This document shows positions 38,945-49,288 of a stretch of 64,000 bases of DNA, one piece after another (the first letter of the stretch is position 1; every line of letters begins with the position of its first letter). The stretch comes from JBBRZM01 sp963813635. Its GTDB lineage: Bacteria; Actinomycetota; Acidimicrobiia; IMCC26256; JBBRZM01. Made by a program: the position numbers and the translations under genes. Location: NCBI GenBank assembly GCA_963813635.1, contig CAWEZO010000002.1, positions 248,001 through 312,000 of the forward strand, read 5' to 3'. The notes beneath the pieces are model-generated. The model was not told where the DNA came from, did not search any database, and worked only from the letters and a program-made list of their open reading frames with translations.

Positions 38945-40437
38945 GGCGTCGACACCGCCGGCGCGCGGCGACGGAACGGCATGTGGCTCTTGAGTCGCAA
39001 CGCGGGCCGCTCGACGATGAAGTAGCTGAGCGTCGCGGTGGCCAACGTGAACGCGAACGCGACCACGAGAATCTGCAGGACGTGGCCGCCGAACAGGGTC
39101 CAGTGGAACCAGCTCATCACCTGCGGTATCCACGCCTCCTGCCAGAGGTACACGCCGTAGGACACCAAGCCGACGTACGCGATCGGGCGCCATTGGAGGA
39201 ACGCTCGCACCCCGCCGCGATGCGGCGGCCCGAACGCGGCCGGCACGAGCAGGAACAGCGCGGTCAGCCCGTAGAGGAGCTGGCGCACCATCAACTGCCG
39301 GCCGGTGAGGATCGCGAGGTCACGCGGCAGGCCCACTTGGGTGCAGACGATCCAGTACGTCACCGCCGACAGCAGCCACCACACCCACGGCCGGCGACCG
39401 ATGAGCTCCACAATTCGATTGGGGGTGGTCTGGCGTGCAGCCCACGCGCTGAGCAACGCCAGACCCATGCCCATCGCGAACAAGTCGAGGTAGCTCGGGA
39501 GCCAGTAGCTCGCGGCGAGGAACGCGCGCGGGGCACCCTTCGCGGCGACGTGTGTGTGGCGCCAGTAGGGGTCGGCGGCGAACACCGCCAACCGGAACGC
39601 GACGCTCGTGACGCACATCACCGCGAGGCCGATGACCTCGACGCGAAGGCGTGAGCGCGCCCGCACGGCGACCAGATGGACGGCCCATGCGTAGAGCGGA
39701 AGGAACAGGTAGAAGGTCACCTCGGTGCCGAGGCTCCAGGCCTGGTTGATGGCGCCGAAGAAGCGGATCGGGTCGTAGATCTGAGCAAACCCGAAGTAGG
39801 TGATGAAGTCGCGCGGCGAATGCAACGCGCCGTTCTCGAACCCGAAAAAAATCGAGATGAGGATCAGTGCGATCCAGAACGCGGGCACGATCCGTAGGAA
39901 TCGGTTCCAGAAGAACCGCCGGGCCTCGAGTGGCGGTCGCCCGTCGAGGTGCGCGGAGACAAACGGCCGGTAGAGCAGGAACCCGGAGATGAGAAAGAAG
40001 ATCGGTACGCCCGCGTCGCCGTGGGCGAAGAGCGCACCAAAGCGACCATTGATGCTGTAGCCGCTTTGGAACCCGACGTGGAGCAGCAGCACCGAGATGG
40101 CCGCGATCGCGCGCAGCCCATCGAAGCAGGGGAAGTGGGCCCGGTTCGCAACGGTCGCCAAGCCGGCGTCGGCGGGGTGTGCGGGTTCGGCGTCGGCCGG
40201 GTGTGCGCGTGCGGTGTCGGCCGGGTGTGCGCGTGCGGTGTCGGCCGGGTGTGCGCGTGCGGTGTCGGCCGGGTGTGCGCGTGCGGTGTCGGCCGGGTGT
40301 GCGGGTGCGGTGTCGGCCGGGTGTGCGGGTGCGGTGTCGTCGGCCGCGGCGCCGCTCGTGGGCGCGTCGGTCGTGGGCGCGTTGCTCGGAGGCGCTCCGT
40401 CGGCCTGAGGCCCGTGAGTGCCGCCGGTCGCGCTCAG
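38941..40437 (-). CDS. Acyltransferase-3 family protein with octapeptide-repeat N-terminus
   Basis: Membrane O-acyltransferase, about 498 residues. The catalytic part is intact: PCFDGLRAIAAISVLLLHVG, GDAGVPIFFLISGFLLYRPF, FLRIVPAFWIALI, INQAWSLGTEVTFYLFLPLYAW and LSYFIVERPALRLKSH. Ahead of it lie about 95 residues of Ala/Pro/Asp-rich sequence with seven copies of an eight-residue unit (AHPADTAR type). No ATG or GTG exists upstream in frame; the CTG at 40437 overlaps the stop of the FAD gene (CTGA) and fits the coupled-start pattern of this locus, while a TTG near 40163 would remove the repeats. The start is therefore uncertain. Confidence 0.85.
   Translation of the reverse strand: MSATGGTHGPQADGAPPSNAPTTDAPTSGAAADDTAPAHPADTAPAHPADTARAHPADTARAHPADTARAHPADTARAHPADAEPAHPADAGLATVANRAHFPCFDGLRAIAAISVLLLHVGFQSGYSINGRFGALFAHGDAGVPIFFLISGFLLYRPFVSAHLDGRPPLEARRFFWNRFLRIVPAFWIALILISIFFGFENGALHSPRDFITYFGFAQIYDPIRFFGAINQAWSLGTEVTFYLFLPLYAWAVHLVAVRARSRLRVEVIGLAVMCVTSVAFRLAVFAADPYWRHTHVAAKGAPRAFLAASYWLPSYLDLFAMGMGLALLSAWAARQTTPNRIVELIGRRPWVWWLLSAVTYWIVCTQVGLPRDLAILTGRQLMVRQLLYGLTALFLLVPAAFGPPHRGGVRAFLQWRPIAYVGLVSYGVYLWQEAWIPQVMSWFHWTLFGGHVLQILVVAFAFTLATATLSYFIVERPALRLKSHMPFRRRAPAVSTP
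40169..40360. repeat. 24-bp tandem repeat (seven units), coding
   Basis: Tandem copies of a 24-bp unit (GTGTCGGCCGGGTGTGCGCG plus TGCG on the plus strand) with few differences encode the octapeptide AHPADTAR/P of the acyltransferase N-terminus. The four central copies are nearly identical, which points to recent expansion by slippage. The downstream paralogous acyltransferase has a single unit at the same place. Confidence 0.9.
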
Positions 40438-41900
40438 CTGATCGGCTCCGTGTCCTCGGTGTCGGGATGGGTCTCCTCGTGGTACTCGGCCTCGACGTTG
40501 ACGTTCCACACGTCGTGGTCGGCTCCGAAGATGTTGTCGACCGACAGCATCGCGGTGTACATGGAGTGATCCTGGTTGTTGTACTTGTGCATCCCGTTGC
40601 GACCGGTGGGATAGACGTTGGGGGTGTTGGCGTCGAGCCAGTCGCGCATCGTTTGGACGTTGGCCTTGTACGAGCCGTCGTACATCGGGTACGCCTTCGG
40701 CATCCGCACCACGTAGCCCGACTCGACGCGCTCGGGCTCGACGAGCCCGAGCGCCTGGAGCTCGCGCTTGCCCTGCTCGATGAGCTGATCGTCGGGCTTG
40801 GTCCACATCTCGTCGCCTTCCGTCACGAAGAACTCGAGCCCGAGACAGGTGCGCCCGTCCTTGACGAGATACGGCGACCACTGCCCGAAGTTCTGAATGC
40901 GCCCGACACTCACTTCGGGATCGTGAATGTAGATCCAGTTGTCCTCGAACCCCGCGTCCTCGGGCACGACCAGCGCCACCGTCATGAAGTCGCGGTAGGC
41001 GAGTGCTCGTGCCGCCGCGAGCACCTCGGCCGGCGGGGGCGGGTCCATGGCCTCGACGAGCGCGCCGATCGGCATCGACGAGATGACGTGCGTGCAGTCG
41101 TAGCGCGTGGGCGCGCCGTCGGTCTCGGCCGTGACTGCGACCGCGGCGCCACCGGCGTGGTGCACCCTGGTGACATCGGAGCTGAACACGACCTTGGTGC
41201 CCTTGGCCGAGACGAGCTCGGTGCACTTCTCCCACATCTGACCGGGGCCGTACTTCGGATAGTTGAACTCGTCGATGAGGCTCGTGACCTGCTTCGACTT
41301 GTCGCGACTCTTCAGGAATTTCGGCGTCAGCGCTTCCCGCACGGCACGGAACAACGAGAGGTTCTTGATGCGCTGCGCGCCCCAGTCGGCCTGGATCTGG
41401 GTGCACGGCACGCCCCACAGCTTCTCGGTGTAGGTCTTGAAGAAGGTGCGGTACAGGCGCCACCCGAAGCGTCCGGCGATGAACCCCTCGATGTTGCTCT
41501 GATCCTTCGGCCGCTTGATCCGCACCCAGAGGTACGAGAGCACGCAGCGCACCGCTTCGATGAAACCGAGGTTCTTCAGCGCGTTCATCGGAACGAGCGG
41601 GTAGTCGTACAGCTGGCCCTTGTAGAAGATGCGGCTCATGCGCGGGCGACGAAGGAACTCGTCCTTGCCGAGGATCTCCATCCACAGGTCTTCGACCGGC
41701 TTCACCTTGGTGAAGAACCGGTGGCCGCCGATGTCGAAACGCCAGCCGTCGCGTTCCACGCTGCGGCTGATCCCGCCGACGACGGTGTCGGCTTCGAGCA
41801 CGGTTGACGCCACGCCGCGCTTGGTGAGCTGGTACGCGGCCGTGAGCCCGGCGGGCCCGGCTCCGATGATCACTACGTTGGGCTGGTCGTTCGTCGGCAC
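40434..41900 (-). CDS. FAD-dependent oxidoreductase (UDP-galactopyranose-mutase-like)
   Basis: A 488-residue flavoprotein of the NAD(P)/FAD amine-oxidase-like group. The FAD motif VVIIGAGPAGLTAAYQL is followed by VLEADTVVGGISRSVERDGWRFDIGGHRFF, a layout shared with Glf and with protoporphyrinogen-oxidase-like proteins of sugar loci. ERVESGYVVRMPKAYPMYDG and SVDNIFGADHDVWNVNVE occur near the C-terminus. It probably acts on a nucleotide or lipid sugar, but classical Glf is shorter, so the reaction is not assigned. GTG start. It heads the overlapping gene series 41900 to 36519. Confidence 0.85.
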   Translation of the reverse strand: MPTNDQPNVVIIGAGPAGLTAAYQLTKRGVASTVLEADTVVGGISRSVERDGWRFDIGGHRFFTKVKPVEDLWMEILGKDEFLRRPRMSRIFYKGQLYDYPLVPMNALKNLGFIEAVRCVLSYLWVRIKRPKDQSNIEGFIAGRFGWRLYRTFFKTYTEKLWGVPCTQIQADWGAQRIKNLSLFRAVREALTPKFLKSRDKSKQVTSLIDEFNYPKYGPGQMWEKCTELVSAKGTKVVFSSDVTRVHHAGGAAVAVTAETDGAPTRYDCTHVISSMPIGALVEAMDPPPPAEVLAAARALAYRDFMTVALVVPEDAGFEDNWIYIHDPEVSVGRIQNFGQWSPYLVKDGRTCLGLEFFVTEGDEMWTKPDDQLIEQGKRELQALGLVEPERVESGYVVRMPKAYPMYDGSYKANVQTMRDWLDANTPNVYPTGRNGMHKYNNQDHSMYTAMLSVDNIFGADHDVWNVNVEAEYHEETHPDTEDTEPIS

Positions 41901-42089
41901 GCCGTCTGCTCCCGAAGGCTGCGAGGACTGGTCAGAGAGGCAACAAGAAACGGACTGATCGGGTGTCCTGCCTCGGCACCGACCCAGCGGGCCGGCCGTT
42001 CAGGGTCAACGCAGTCTACGGGAGCAGGCGCTCAAAGAGCCGATTCATGGCCATTTGCGGGTCGCCGACGGCGCCGGGCGGAACGACCG

Positions 42090-43217
42090 CTACGGCACGT
42101 AGACGCCGAGGAATGCCAACGTCGCGTAGCCGACCAATCCCGCGGCGGCCAGCACGAGCGCAGCCTTCTCGACCTCCTCGGGCCCGGTGATCAGCGCGAC
42201 ACCGAGCGCGAGCGGGAACGCGGTCATCGCGTAGCGCTCGAACGAGTCGAGGTTGTGGGCCGAGAGGCCGACCAGCACGGTCGCCGCGGCGTAGGCCGCG
42301 TACGACGACGGCATCCGGCGCGCCAACACGATGATCACCACGATGAACAGGACCGCCCATACGACGTGGAGCCCCGATCCGAACTTGTTGCCGAAGAGGT
42401 CGCTGACCGCTTGGCCGGCGCGGGTGCCCGGATTCTGAAAGCTGCCGCGCAGCGCCTTGGATGTCTGCTGGTGCAGCGGCTCCAGCCAGTCGCCGTACAC
42501 GCCGCCGACCCAGGCAAGGAAGATCCCGGTACCGACGACCGGCGAGATGACCGCCAAGCCGCGTGTGACGCGCTCGGCTCTCGGTATGCGTTGCCAGTGC
42601 CTCGCAGCTTCGATGAGCGCAGGGATCACGAGGAGCACGCCGATCGGTCGGCACAGCCCCGCGAGCACTCCGAGCAGCGCGGCCAGCGCCCAGCGGCGCG
42701 AGCGGAGCGCGATGAACATGCCGACCGAGAGCGCCATCAGCGTGGCTTCGGCGTAGCCGAGCACGAGCACGAAGGCCGGCGGGAAGATGGCCGCGAACCA
42801 CGCGGCGCGGTTGGCGAGCCGCGGGTCGCCCGTCTCGCGCAGCGCGAGTGCGTACAGCAACGCCCCGAACACGAGTGCCGAGACGCTCGCGACCACGAGC
42901 AGCGCCGCGGCCGTGTGGTCGAACATCACCACGCCGAGCCACCGCGAGAGCAGCGGCACGAGCGGGAAGAAGCGCAAGGTGTTGCGCCCTGACTGGTAAC
43001 CGCTTTCGGCGATGGCCCGGTAGTACGCGGCGTCCCAAGCGAAGAGCCCCTGCTTCGCCTGCACGGGACGGCGCAGGTGGGCGTCCTCGAGGCCGTAGCG
43101 CACCACCGCGAGCGCCCCCAGCACACAGACGCGCGCGAGGAGCCACGGTACGAACGCGTGGCCAAGGTCGCGGCCGAAGAAGTCGGACCAGCCGCGCCCG
43201 TGGGACTGGTTGATCAC
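42090..43217 (-). CDS. PIG-V-like membrane mannosyltransferase
   Basis: GT-C membrane protein of 375 residues, intact. The early luminal motif FAWDAAYYRAIAESGYQSG and TLRFFPLVPLLSRWLG match the Mannosyl_trans2 (PIG-V) family, which uses polyprenyl-phosphate-mannose. About nine hydrophobic helices follow, with the loop PIGVLLVIPALIEAARHW and a C-terminal helix pair (AALVLAAAGLVGYATLAFLG). The GTG start at 43217 overlaps the stop of the next gene upstream (GTGA). In actinobacteria such proteins build lipomannan-like glycolipids; the acceptor is not known here. Confidence 0.83.
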   Translation of the reverse strand: MINQSHGRGWSDFFGRDLGHAFVPWLLARVCVLGALAVVRYGLEDAHLRRPVQAKQGLFAWDAAYYRAIAESGYQSGRNTLRFFPLVPLLSRWLGVVMFDHTAAALLVVASVSALVFGALLYALALRETGDPRLANRAAWFAAIFPPAFVLVLGYAEATLMALSVGMFIALRSRRWALAALLGVLAGLCRPIGVLLVIPALIEAARHWQRIPRAERVTRGLAVISPVVGTGIFLAWVGGVYGDWLEPLHQQTSKALRGSFQNPGTRAGQAVSDLFGNKFGSGLHVVWAVLFIVVIIVLARRMPSSYAAYAAATVLVGLSAHNLDSFERYAMTAFPLALGVALITGPEEVEKAALVLAAAGLVGYATLAFLGVYVP

Positions 43218-44809
43218 CGCGCGGGATACTCGGTCAGGCCCATGAACTCGAAGAGGTCGTTGTCGGGCGCGACCCTGGAGACCGCCCCCGGCCGCGCCGC
43301 GGCGAGGGCGGCGCCGACGGCGTCGCACTTCCCGACGACATTGCGGTATCCCTCGACGTTGACGTACCAGATCGTGTGACGGCCCGCGCGCTGCAGCGTC
43401 TTGCCCGCGAACAGCACCGGATCGGTGTGGCGGTTCCGGTCGGCATAGTCGACCCAGTCGACGAACCGGGGCGAGTCGAAGCTCGGGAACGTGAACTGCG
43501 TGAGCCGCGGGCCGCCGGCAAGCAGGCGGCTCGTATCCGGTGCCAACTGGTCGGGGCAGTAGAGGACGACGTCACCGGGGCGGGCATGGGCCCGGATGTA
43601 GTCGGCGGACTGCGACGCCTGCGTGCGCTGCTCGTAGGCGGCGCGCGCACCCCCGCCAAGCCCGAGGACGGTCACCACGACAACCACGCCGACAAAGAGC
43701 CGCCGATCGGCGAAGACGAGCGTGCCGTAGGCAATCGCCAGCGCGAACAGCGGAAACGCGATCGCCGCGTAGCGGGCCTCGAACGAGGTGCCGCCGGCGT
43801 ACGCGACCGTGAGCCCGAGGCCGAGACCCCCGACCGCCGCCGCGAGCTCCCAGCGGATGCCGGGCACGGTGTGGAGATCGAGCTCGACCCGGCGATTGTC
43901 GACGGCACGTCCGAACAATGCGAGCAGCGGGAGCAGCAGGACCGGCAGGAGGAACACAAACGCTTCGGAGTGGTCGCCGCCGCCCGCGAAACCGATGATC
44001 GAGTCGGCGAAGCCGGACGTCGGCAGGATCGGATCACCCCATGGGGTGCCCGTGTGACCGAGCTGATACCGAAACGTCGTCAGCCACGGCAGGAACGTGA
44101 TGCCCGCGGCGATCATCGCGACGATCACCGATCGCGCGGCCCGGCGTTCGTCGAGCGTCGGGGCGCGCACCGCGCGGAAGACAAGGCCGATGCCGACCAC
44201 CGCCAGGAGGTACATCGACCAGTAATGCGTGTACATCAACGCCGAAGCGATCACCGCGACGAGCGCGAGGCGACCGAGTGCCGGCCGCTCCAGGGCCCGC
44301 ACGAGCGCGAGATAGCCCGCGAGCACCAGGAACATCTGCATCGAGTACATGCGGGATTCCGTCGCGTAGCGGATCGCGTACGGCGACGAGGCGAACACGA
44401 GCACCGCGACCCACCCGAGCCGGCGTCCCCCGAGGCGCCGGCCGCACCACCAGGCGACGGGCAGCGTCGCGACCGAGAACACCCCCGACAAGGCGCGCAC
44501 GGCGACATCGCCCGAGCCGAACACCTGGATCCAGCCATGAAGCAGCAGGTAATAGAGCGGCGGTGCACCGTCGTGCCGCAACGCCTCGCGCAACTGATCG
44601 AGCGGCAGCTTCGCGATGTTGACCGAGAGCGCCTCGTCGAGCCAGAGATCGGAACGGGTGACGAAACGCAACACCACGCCGGCGGCGATCACGATGACAA
44701 TTCCGGCGACGATGAGCCTGCTGCCGAAGAGTGACAGCCCGCCCCCCGACGTGGATGCAGCCGGCGTGGAGGCCGGGGCGCGCGCCGGCGCGTCAGGAGC
44801 GACCTTCAT
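43214..44809 (-). CDS. GT39-like membrane glycosyltransferase
   Basis: Intact 531-residue GT-C protein. A flexible Ala/Pro N-terminus precedes the first helix (LIVAGIVIVIAAGVVLRFV), the catalytic Asp-Glu loop SDLWLDEALSVNIAKLPLDQ and DGAPPLYYLLLHGWIQVFG, typical of ArnT/PMT_2 enzymes. Around ten helices follow; the C-terminal extracytoplasmic domain starts near SADYIRAHARPGDVVLYCPDQ. It probably extends an envelope glycan with a polyprenyl-phosphate sugar. The stop overlaps the PIG-V-like start; ATG 44809 is the first gene of the locus on this side. Confidence 0.9.
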   Translation of the reverse strand: MKVAPDAPARAPASTPAASTSGGGLSLFGSRLIVAGIVIVIAAGVVLRFVTRSDLWLDEALSVNIAKLPLDQLREALRHDGAPPLYYLLLHGWIQVFGSGDVAVRALSGVFSVATLPVAWWCGRRLGGRRLGWVAVLVFASSPYAIRYATESRMYSMQMFLVLAGYLALVRALERPALGRLALVAVIASALMYTHYWSMYLLAVVGIGLVFRAVRAPTLDERRAARSVIVAMIAAGITFLPWLTTFRYQLGHTGTPWGDPILPTSGFADSIIGFAGGGDHSEAFVFLLPVLLLPLLALFGRAVDNRRVELDLHTVPGIRWELAAAVGGLGLGLTVAYAGGTSFEARYAAIAFPLFALAIAYGTLVFADRRLFVGVVVVVTVLGLGGGARAAYEQRTQASQSADYIRAHARPGDVVLYCPDQLAPDTSRLLAGGPRLTQFTFPSFDSPRFVDWVDYADRNRHTDPVLFAGKTLQRAGRHTIWYVNVEGYRNVVGKCDAVGAALAAARPGAVSRVAPDNDLFEFMGLTEYPAR

Positions 44810-44883
44810 GGCCGAAACGGTAACACCGGGCTCTTCGCTCGCCCGGTCTCGGCGGTTCAAGTCGCGGCCCGACGCGCCCGGCG

Positions 44884-45864
44884 TCAGCTCGTGATCTTCG
44901 GCGCGACTTCGGCCATGAAGCGCCCGAGGCTCTCGGTCGACGGGTAGTCGCGGAACCAGAGCACGAACTCGCGACATCCCGCGTCGACGAATCCCTGCAC
45001 CTTCTCGACGACCTGCTCGGCGGTACCGACGAAATTGTCGTGCAGGTAGCCCTCGTCGTCACCGCGGCCCCAGAGGTTGCCGCCGGACGGCGTCGCGAGC
45101 CACGTGCGGAGATCCGCCTCGGTATCGAACAGTGCGCAGTCGGGCGCGTGCGTGCGCACGATCGAGTCGAAGTCACGCCCGATCCGTTCGCAGTGCTCCC
45201 GCAAGATCTGCGACTTGTGCACGAACTCATCGAGGTCGGTCTGCCAGTTGGTTGCGTCGGCGTGCTCGGCCGCGATGCGCAGGGTGACCTTCTCGCCACC
45301 GCCGCCGATCCAGATCTCCGGGAGTTGTTGGAGCGGTTTGGGATCGCAGTAGGCGCCGTCGAAGTGGAGGTGCTCGCCGTCGAATGTCACGGTCTCCTCG
45401 GTCCAGAGGCGCTTCACGACCGTGACCGTCTCCTCGAGCACCCGGAGCCGCTCACAGTTGGGCAAGTAGTCGTAGCCGTACGCCCGGTATTCACGGTCGT
45501 ACCACCCGGCGCCGAGACCGAGGATCAGCCGGCCGCCGGAGATCACGTCGACCCCCGCTGCTTCCTTTGCCAGCAACCCGGCGTTGCGGTATGTGGAGCA
45601 CGTCACGAGCTGGCCGAGGCGGATGCTCGAGGTCTGTGTCGCGAGCGCGGCGAGCGCGGTGAACGCCTCGAACATGTGGGTGGGCTCGCGGCGTGGCACT
45701 GTCTCGACATGGTCGTAGACCCACAAGTGGTCGTAGCCCGCCTGCTCCGCGAGCTGCGCGACCTCCACGGTGCGAGCCCACGCGTCGGCGGCGCTCCAGC
45801 CGCTGTACTCGAGCTTCCAACCCTGCGGCGCGAAGGCGCCGTACTTGATGGGCGTACCGGTCAC
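44884..45864 (-). CDS. F420-dependent LLM-class oxidoreductase (TIGR03560-like)
   Basis: Luciferase-like TIM-barrel oxidoreductase of 326 residues, intact. GYDHLWVYDHVETVPRREP, QLVTCSTYRNAGLLAKEAA, LGLGAGWYDREYRAYGYDY and PEIWIGGGGEKVTLRIAAEHAD are the family landmarks and correspond to the TIGR03560 group of actinobacterial F420 enzymes. Substrate unknown. The GTG start overlaps the VOC gene stop by 4 bp (GTGA); with the alcohol dehydrogenase it makes a three-gene operon for oxidation and reduction of some small metabolite. Confidence 0.88.
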   Translation of the reverse strand: MTGTPIKYGAFAPQGWKLEYSGWSAADAWARTVEVAQLAEQAGYDHLWVYDHVETVPRREPTHMFEAFTALAALATQTSSIRLGQLVTCSTYRNAGLLAKEAAGVDVISGGRLILGLGAGWYDREYRAYGYDYLPNCERLRVLEETVTVVKRLWTEETVTFDGEHLHFDGAYCDPKPLQQLPEIWIGGGGEKVTLRIAAEHADATNWQTDLDEFVHKSQILREHCERIGRDFDSIVRTHAPDCALFDTEADLRTWLATPSGGNLWGRGDDEGYLHDNFVGTAEQVVEKVQGFVDAGCREFVLWFRDYPSTESLGRFMAEVAPKITS

Positions 45865-46310
45865 TGGTAGGCCCGGAGGGCGTACTCGTAATGCTGGATC
45901 TCGACCATCATCGGCAGCAGGAATCCGACGTAGAAGCTCGTGAGCTTCAGCATCTCGAAGTCGGCGGTCTTCTTGCCGATCACGTCGACGCGGTCGTCAT
46001 GTGCGGCGAACGCCTTGGCGCGTGCGAGCGCGTCGTCGAGCTCGGGCATCGTCGCCACCGACATGCCGAAGTGATCGAGGCGCGGGCAGATCATCGGCGG
46101 ATCGTCGGCGATCAGGAACACGAACTGCTCGTTGCTGTGCACGCGCGAACACGAGCTTCTTGCCGTCGACCGTCTCGGTGGGGTGCTCCTGCCAGCCGAA
46201 CACGTCGCCGTAGAACTGCAGGATGTCGGCGCGGCCCGCCTCGCCGAGCAGGTCGGCGGGCACGCTCATCGCGACGTGGTTGAACCTGGGCTTGCGGATC
46301 GTCCGGTCAC

Positions 46311-46314
<4 letters not shown>
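45861..46314 (-). CDS. VOC (glyoxalase/dioxygenase) family protein (one frameshift)
   Basis: A protein of about 150 residues with the beta-alpha-beta-beta-beta VOC fold, which places a metal in many lyases and dioxygenases. The first half reads FNHVAMSVPADLLG, ADILQFYGDVFGWQEHP and DGKKLVFAR; after a one-base break near 46143 comes SNEQFVFLIADDPPMI, PRLDHFGMSVATMPELDDAL and a C-terminal LPMMVEIQHYEYALRAYQ. HV, DHFG and EIQH supply typical metal ligands. It overlaps both neighbours by 4 bp. Reaction unknown. Confidence 0.82.
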
Positions 46315-47365
<1,051 letters not shown>

Positions 47366-47463
47366 CCGCCGAGTCAACACGGACCTGACACGAGCGTCAA
47401 CTTGGCGCGGTGGGCGATAAGGTCGATTCGCAGGCCGCGGCAGCGTGTACGGGAGGCAATCGC

Positions 47464-49161
47464 ATGGCAGCCGATCTCGTGATCACCGGCGGCACCGTTG
47501 TCGACGGGAGTGGTGCGCCCGGCCGGCGCGCCGACGTGGCCGTCACCGATGGGCTCATCACGGAGATCGGCGACGACGTGCAGGGCGACGCGCACCCTCG
47601 ACGCGTCCGGCCACGTGGTCGCGCCCGGCTTCATCGACATCCACACGCACTACGACGCGCAGGTGTTCTGGGACCCGGCGCTCACACCATCGAGCTACCA
47701 CGGCGTCACAAGCGTCGTGGCCGGCAACTGCGGCTTCTCGATCGCGCCGTGCCGCCCCGCGCACCGCGACCTCCTTGCCCGCACGCTGGAACACGTCGAG
47801 GACATGAGCCTGCCGACCTTGGAGGCCGGCATCCCGTGGGACTTCGAGACGTTCCCCGAGTACCTCGACTCGGTCGCACGCCACGGCAGCGTCCTCAACT
47901 ACGGCGTGTACATCGGCCACACCGCGCTGCGCCTCTGGGTGATGGGCGACGAGGGCTACGAGCGCGCCGCGACCGACGACGAGCTCGTGGCTATGCAGCG
48001 TGTGGTGCGGGAAGCGATGGTCGCCGGTGCGAGCGGGTTCTCGACGAGCTCGTCGGCCGACGCACTCGGGCGACGGCGGGCGGCCCGTGCCGTCACGGCT
48101 CGCCGACCCGCACGAGCTCGAGATGCTGCTCGCACCACTCGGCAAGCTGGGGCGCGGCGTCGTCGAGTTCCTGCCCGGCGAGCGGGTGAAGCACGCCGAC
48201 GTGTACAGGCTGCAACGCATAATCGGACGGCCGTTCACGTGGACCGCTCTGCTCACGCTCAAAGGCACCGACTTCGCACGCGGCTACGCCGAGACCAACG
48301 AGCGCGAGCGTGCCGAGGGCGCCGACGTCTGGCCGCAGGTATCGGTGCGGCCGCTCGTGTTCTCGATGAACATGATCGAGCCGTTCGAGTTCAACATGGT
48401 GCCGATCTTCGGCGAGCTGATGGGGGCGCCGATCGACAAGAAGCTCGCGTACTACCGCGATCCCGAGTGGCGGCAGCGCGCGCAGGACGAGCTCGACCAC
48501 GGCAAGTTCTACCGGCCCCGGTGGAACCGCCTCACGGTCGGCGAGTGCGACACGCATCCCGAGCTCGTGGGCAAGACGATCGACGCGGTCGCCCGGGAGC
48601 GCGGCACGTTCGAGCTCGACGTGATCCTCGACCTCGCGCTCGAGGAAGACCTGCGCACCCGCTTCCGCAGTGTGCTCGCCAACGACGACCCCGACGGGAT
48701 CGATGAGCTGTTGCGCCAAGAGGGCATGCTCATCGGCCTCTCGGATGCCGGTGCACACGTGAGCCAGCTCTGCGACGCGTGCATGCCGACGGAGCTGCTC
48801 GGCACCTACGTGCGCGAGCGGGAGGCGATCCCGCTCGAAGCCGGCGTGCGCAAGCTCACGGGCGAGCCGGCCGACGTGTACGTACTCGCCGGCCGCGGCT
48901 ACGTGCCGCGAAGGCATGGCTGCCGACATCACGGTGTTCGATCCGGCGACGGTCGCAACCGGGCCGCTGCGACGAGTGCGCGACTTCCCCGCCGACGGTG
49001 AACGCCTCGTCGCGGATGCACCCGTTGGCATGCGCCACACGCTGGTCAACGGGGTACCGATCCGCGTCGACGGCACGCCGTCCGGCAACGGACTCACAAC
49101 CCTGCCGGGACGCCTGCTCCGCGGCAACGGAGCGCTGCGCCGACCGGGCGCGGTGTCATGA
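47464..49161 (+). CDS. N-acyl-D-amino-acid deacylase family amidohydrolase (frameshifted)
   Basis: Metal-dependent amidohydrolase of about 565 residues, like D-aminoacylases and related dihydropyrimidinase-fold enzymes. ADLVITGGTVVDGSGAPGRR opens the composite beta domain; after a break near 47588 come DASGHVVAPGFIDIHTHYDAQ (metal HxH) and VAGNCGFSIAPCRPAH; later FTWTALLTLKGTDFARGY, TIDAVARERGTFELDVIL and LIGLSDAGAHVSQLCDACMP, where the Asp is catalytic, then MAADITVFDPATVATGPLRRV. Breaks near 47588, 48065 and 48912. It could remove an acyl or carbamoyl group from a D-amino acid or similar amide. The ATG is preceded by GGGAGGCAATCGC. Confidence 0.82.
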
Positions 49162-49225
49162 CCCGAGGCTCGGCAGGAGCGTCACCGGAGCGTCACCGAC
49201 GGCTCCAAGGTGACCGTGACGCGCC

Positions 49226-49255
49226 AGGTGCCTGATTTGTTGCATCAGGTGTTGT
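49226..49255. terminator. Candidate convergent hairpin
   Basis: In the 127-bp gap between two convergent genes, CCTGAT and ATCAGG (49231-49236 and 49244-49249) can form a 6-bp stem with a 7-nt loop TTGTTGC, and CAGGTG occurs on both sides. Short and without a T run, so only a weak terminator candidate. It does not match families A, B or C. Confidence 0.35.
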
Positions 49256-49288
49256 AACGGCATCTCCCGGACTCAGGCTGAGCCGATC

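Noticed and set aside
40169..40360. Regular 24-bp repeats considered as a CRISPR array
   Set aside because: Units are contiguous with no spacers and encode an in-frame octapeptide; it is a coding tandem repeat.
36881..41685. Very long minus-strand frames joining acyltransferases to neighbouring genes
   Set aside because: Only parts match the acyltransferase family; the rest reads the GT2 or FAD gene in the wrong frame. Start/stop overlaps define the true genes.
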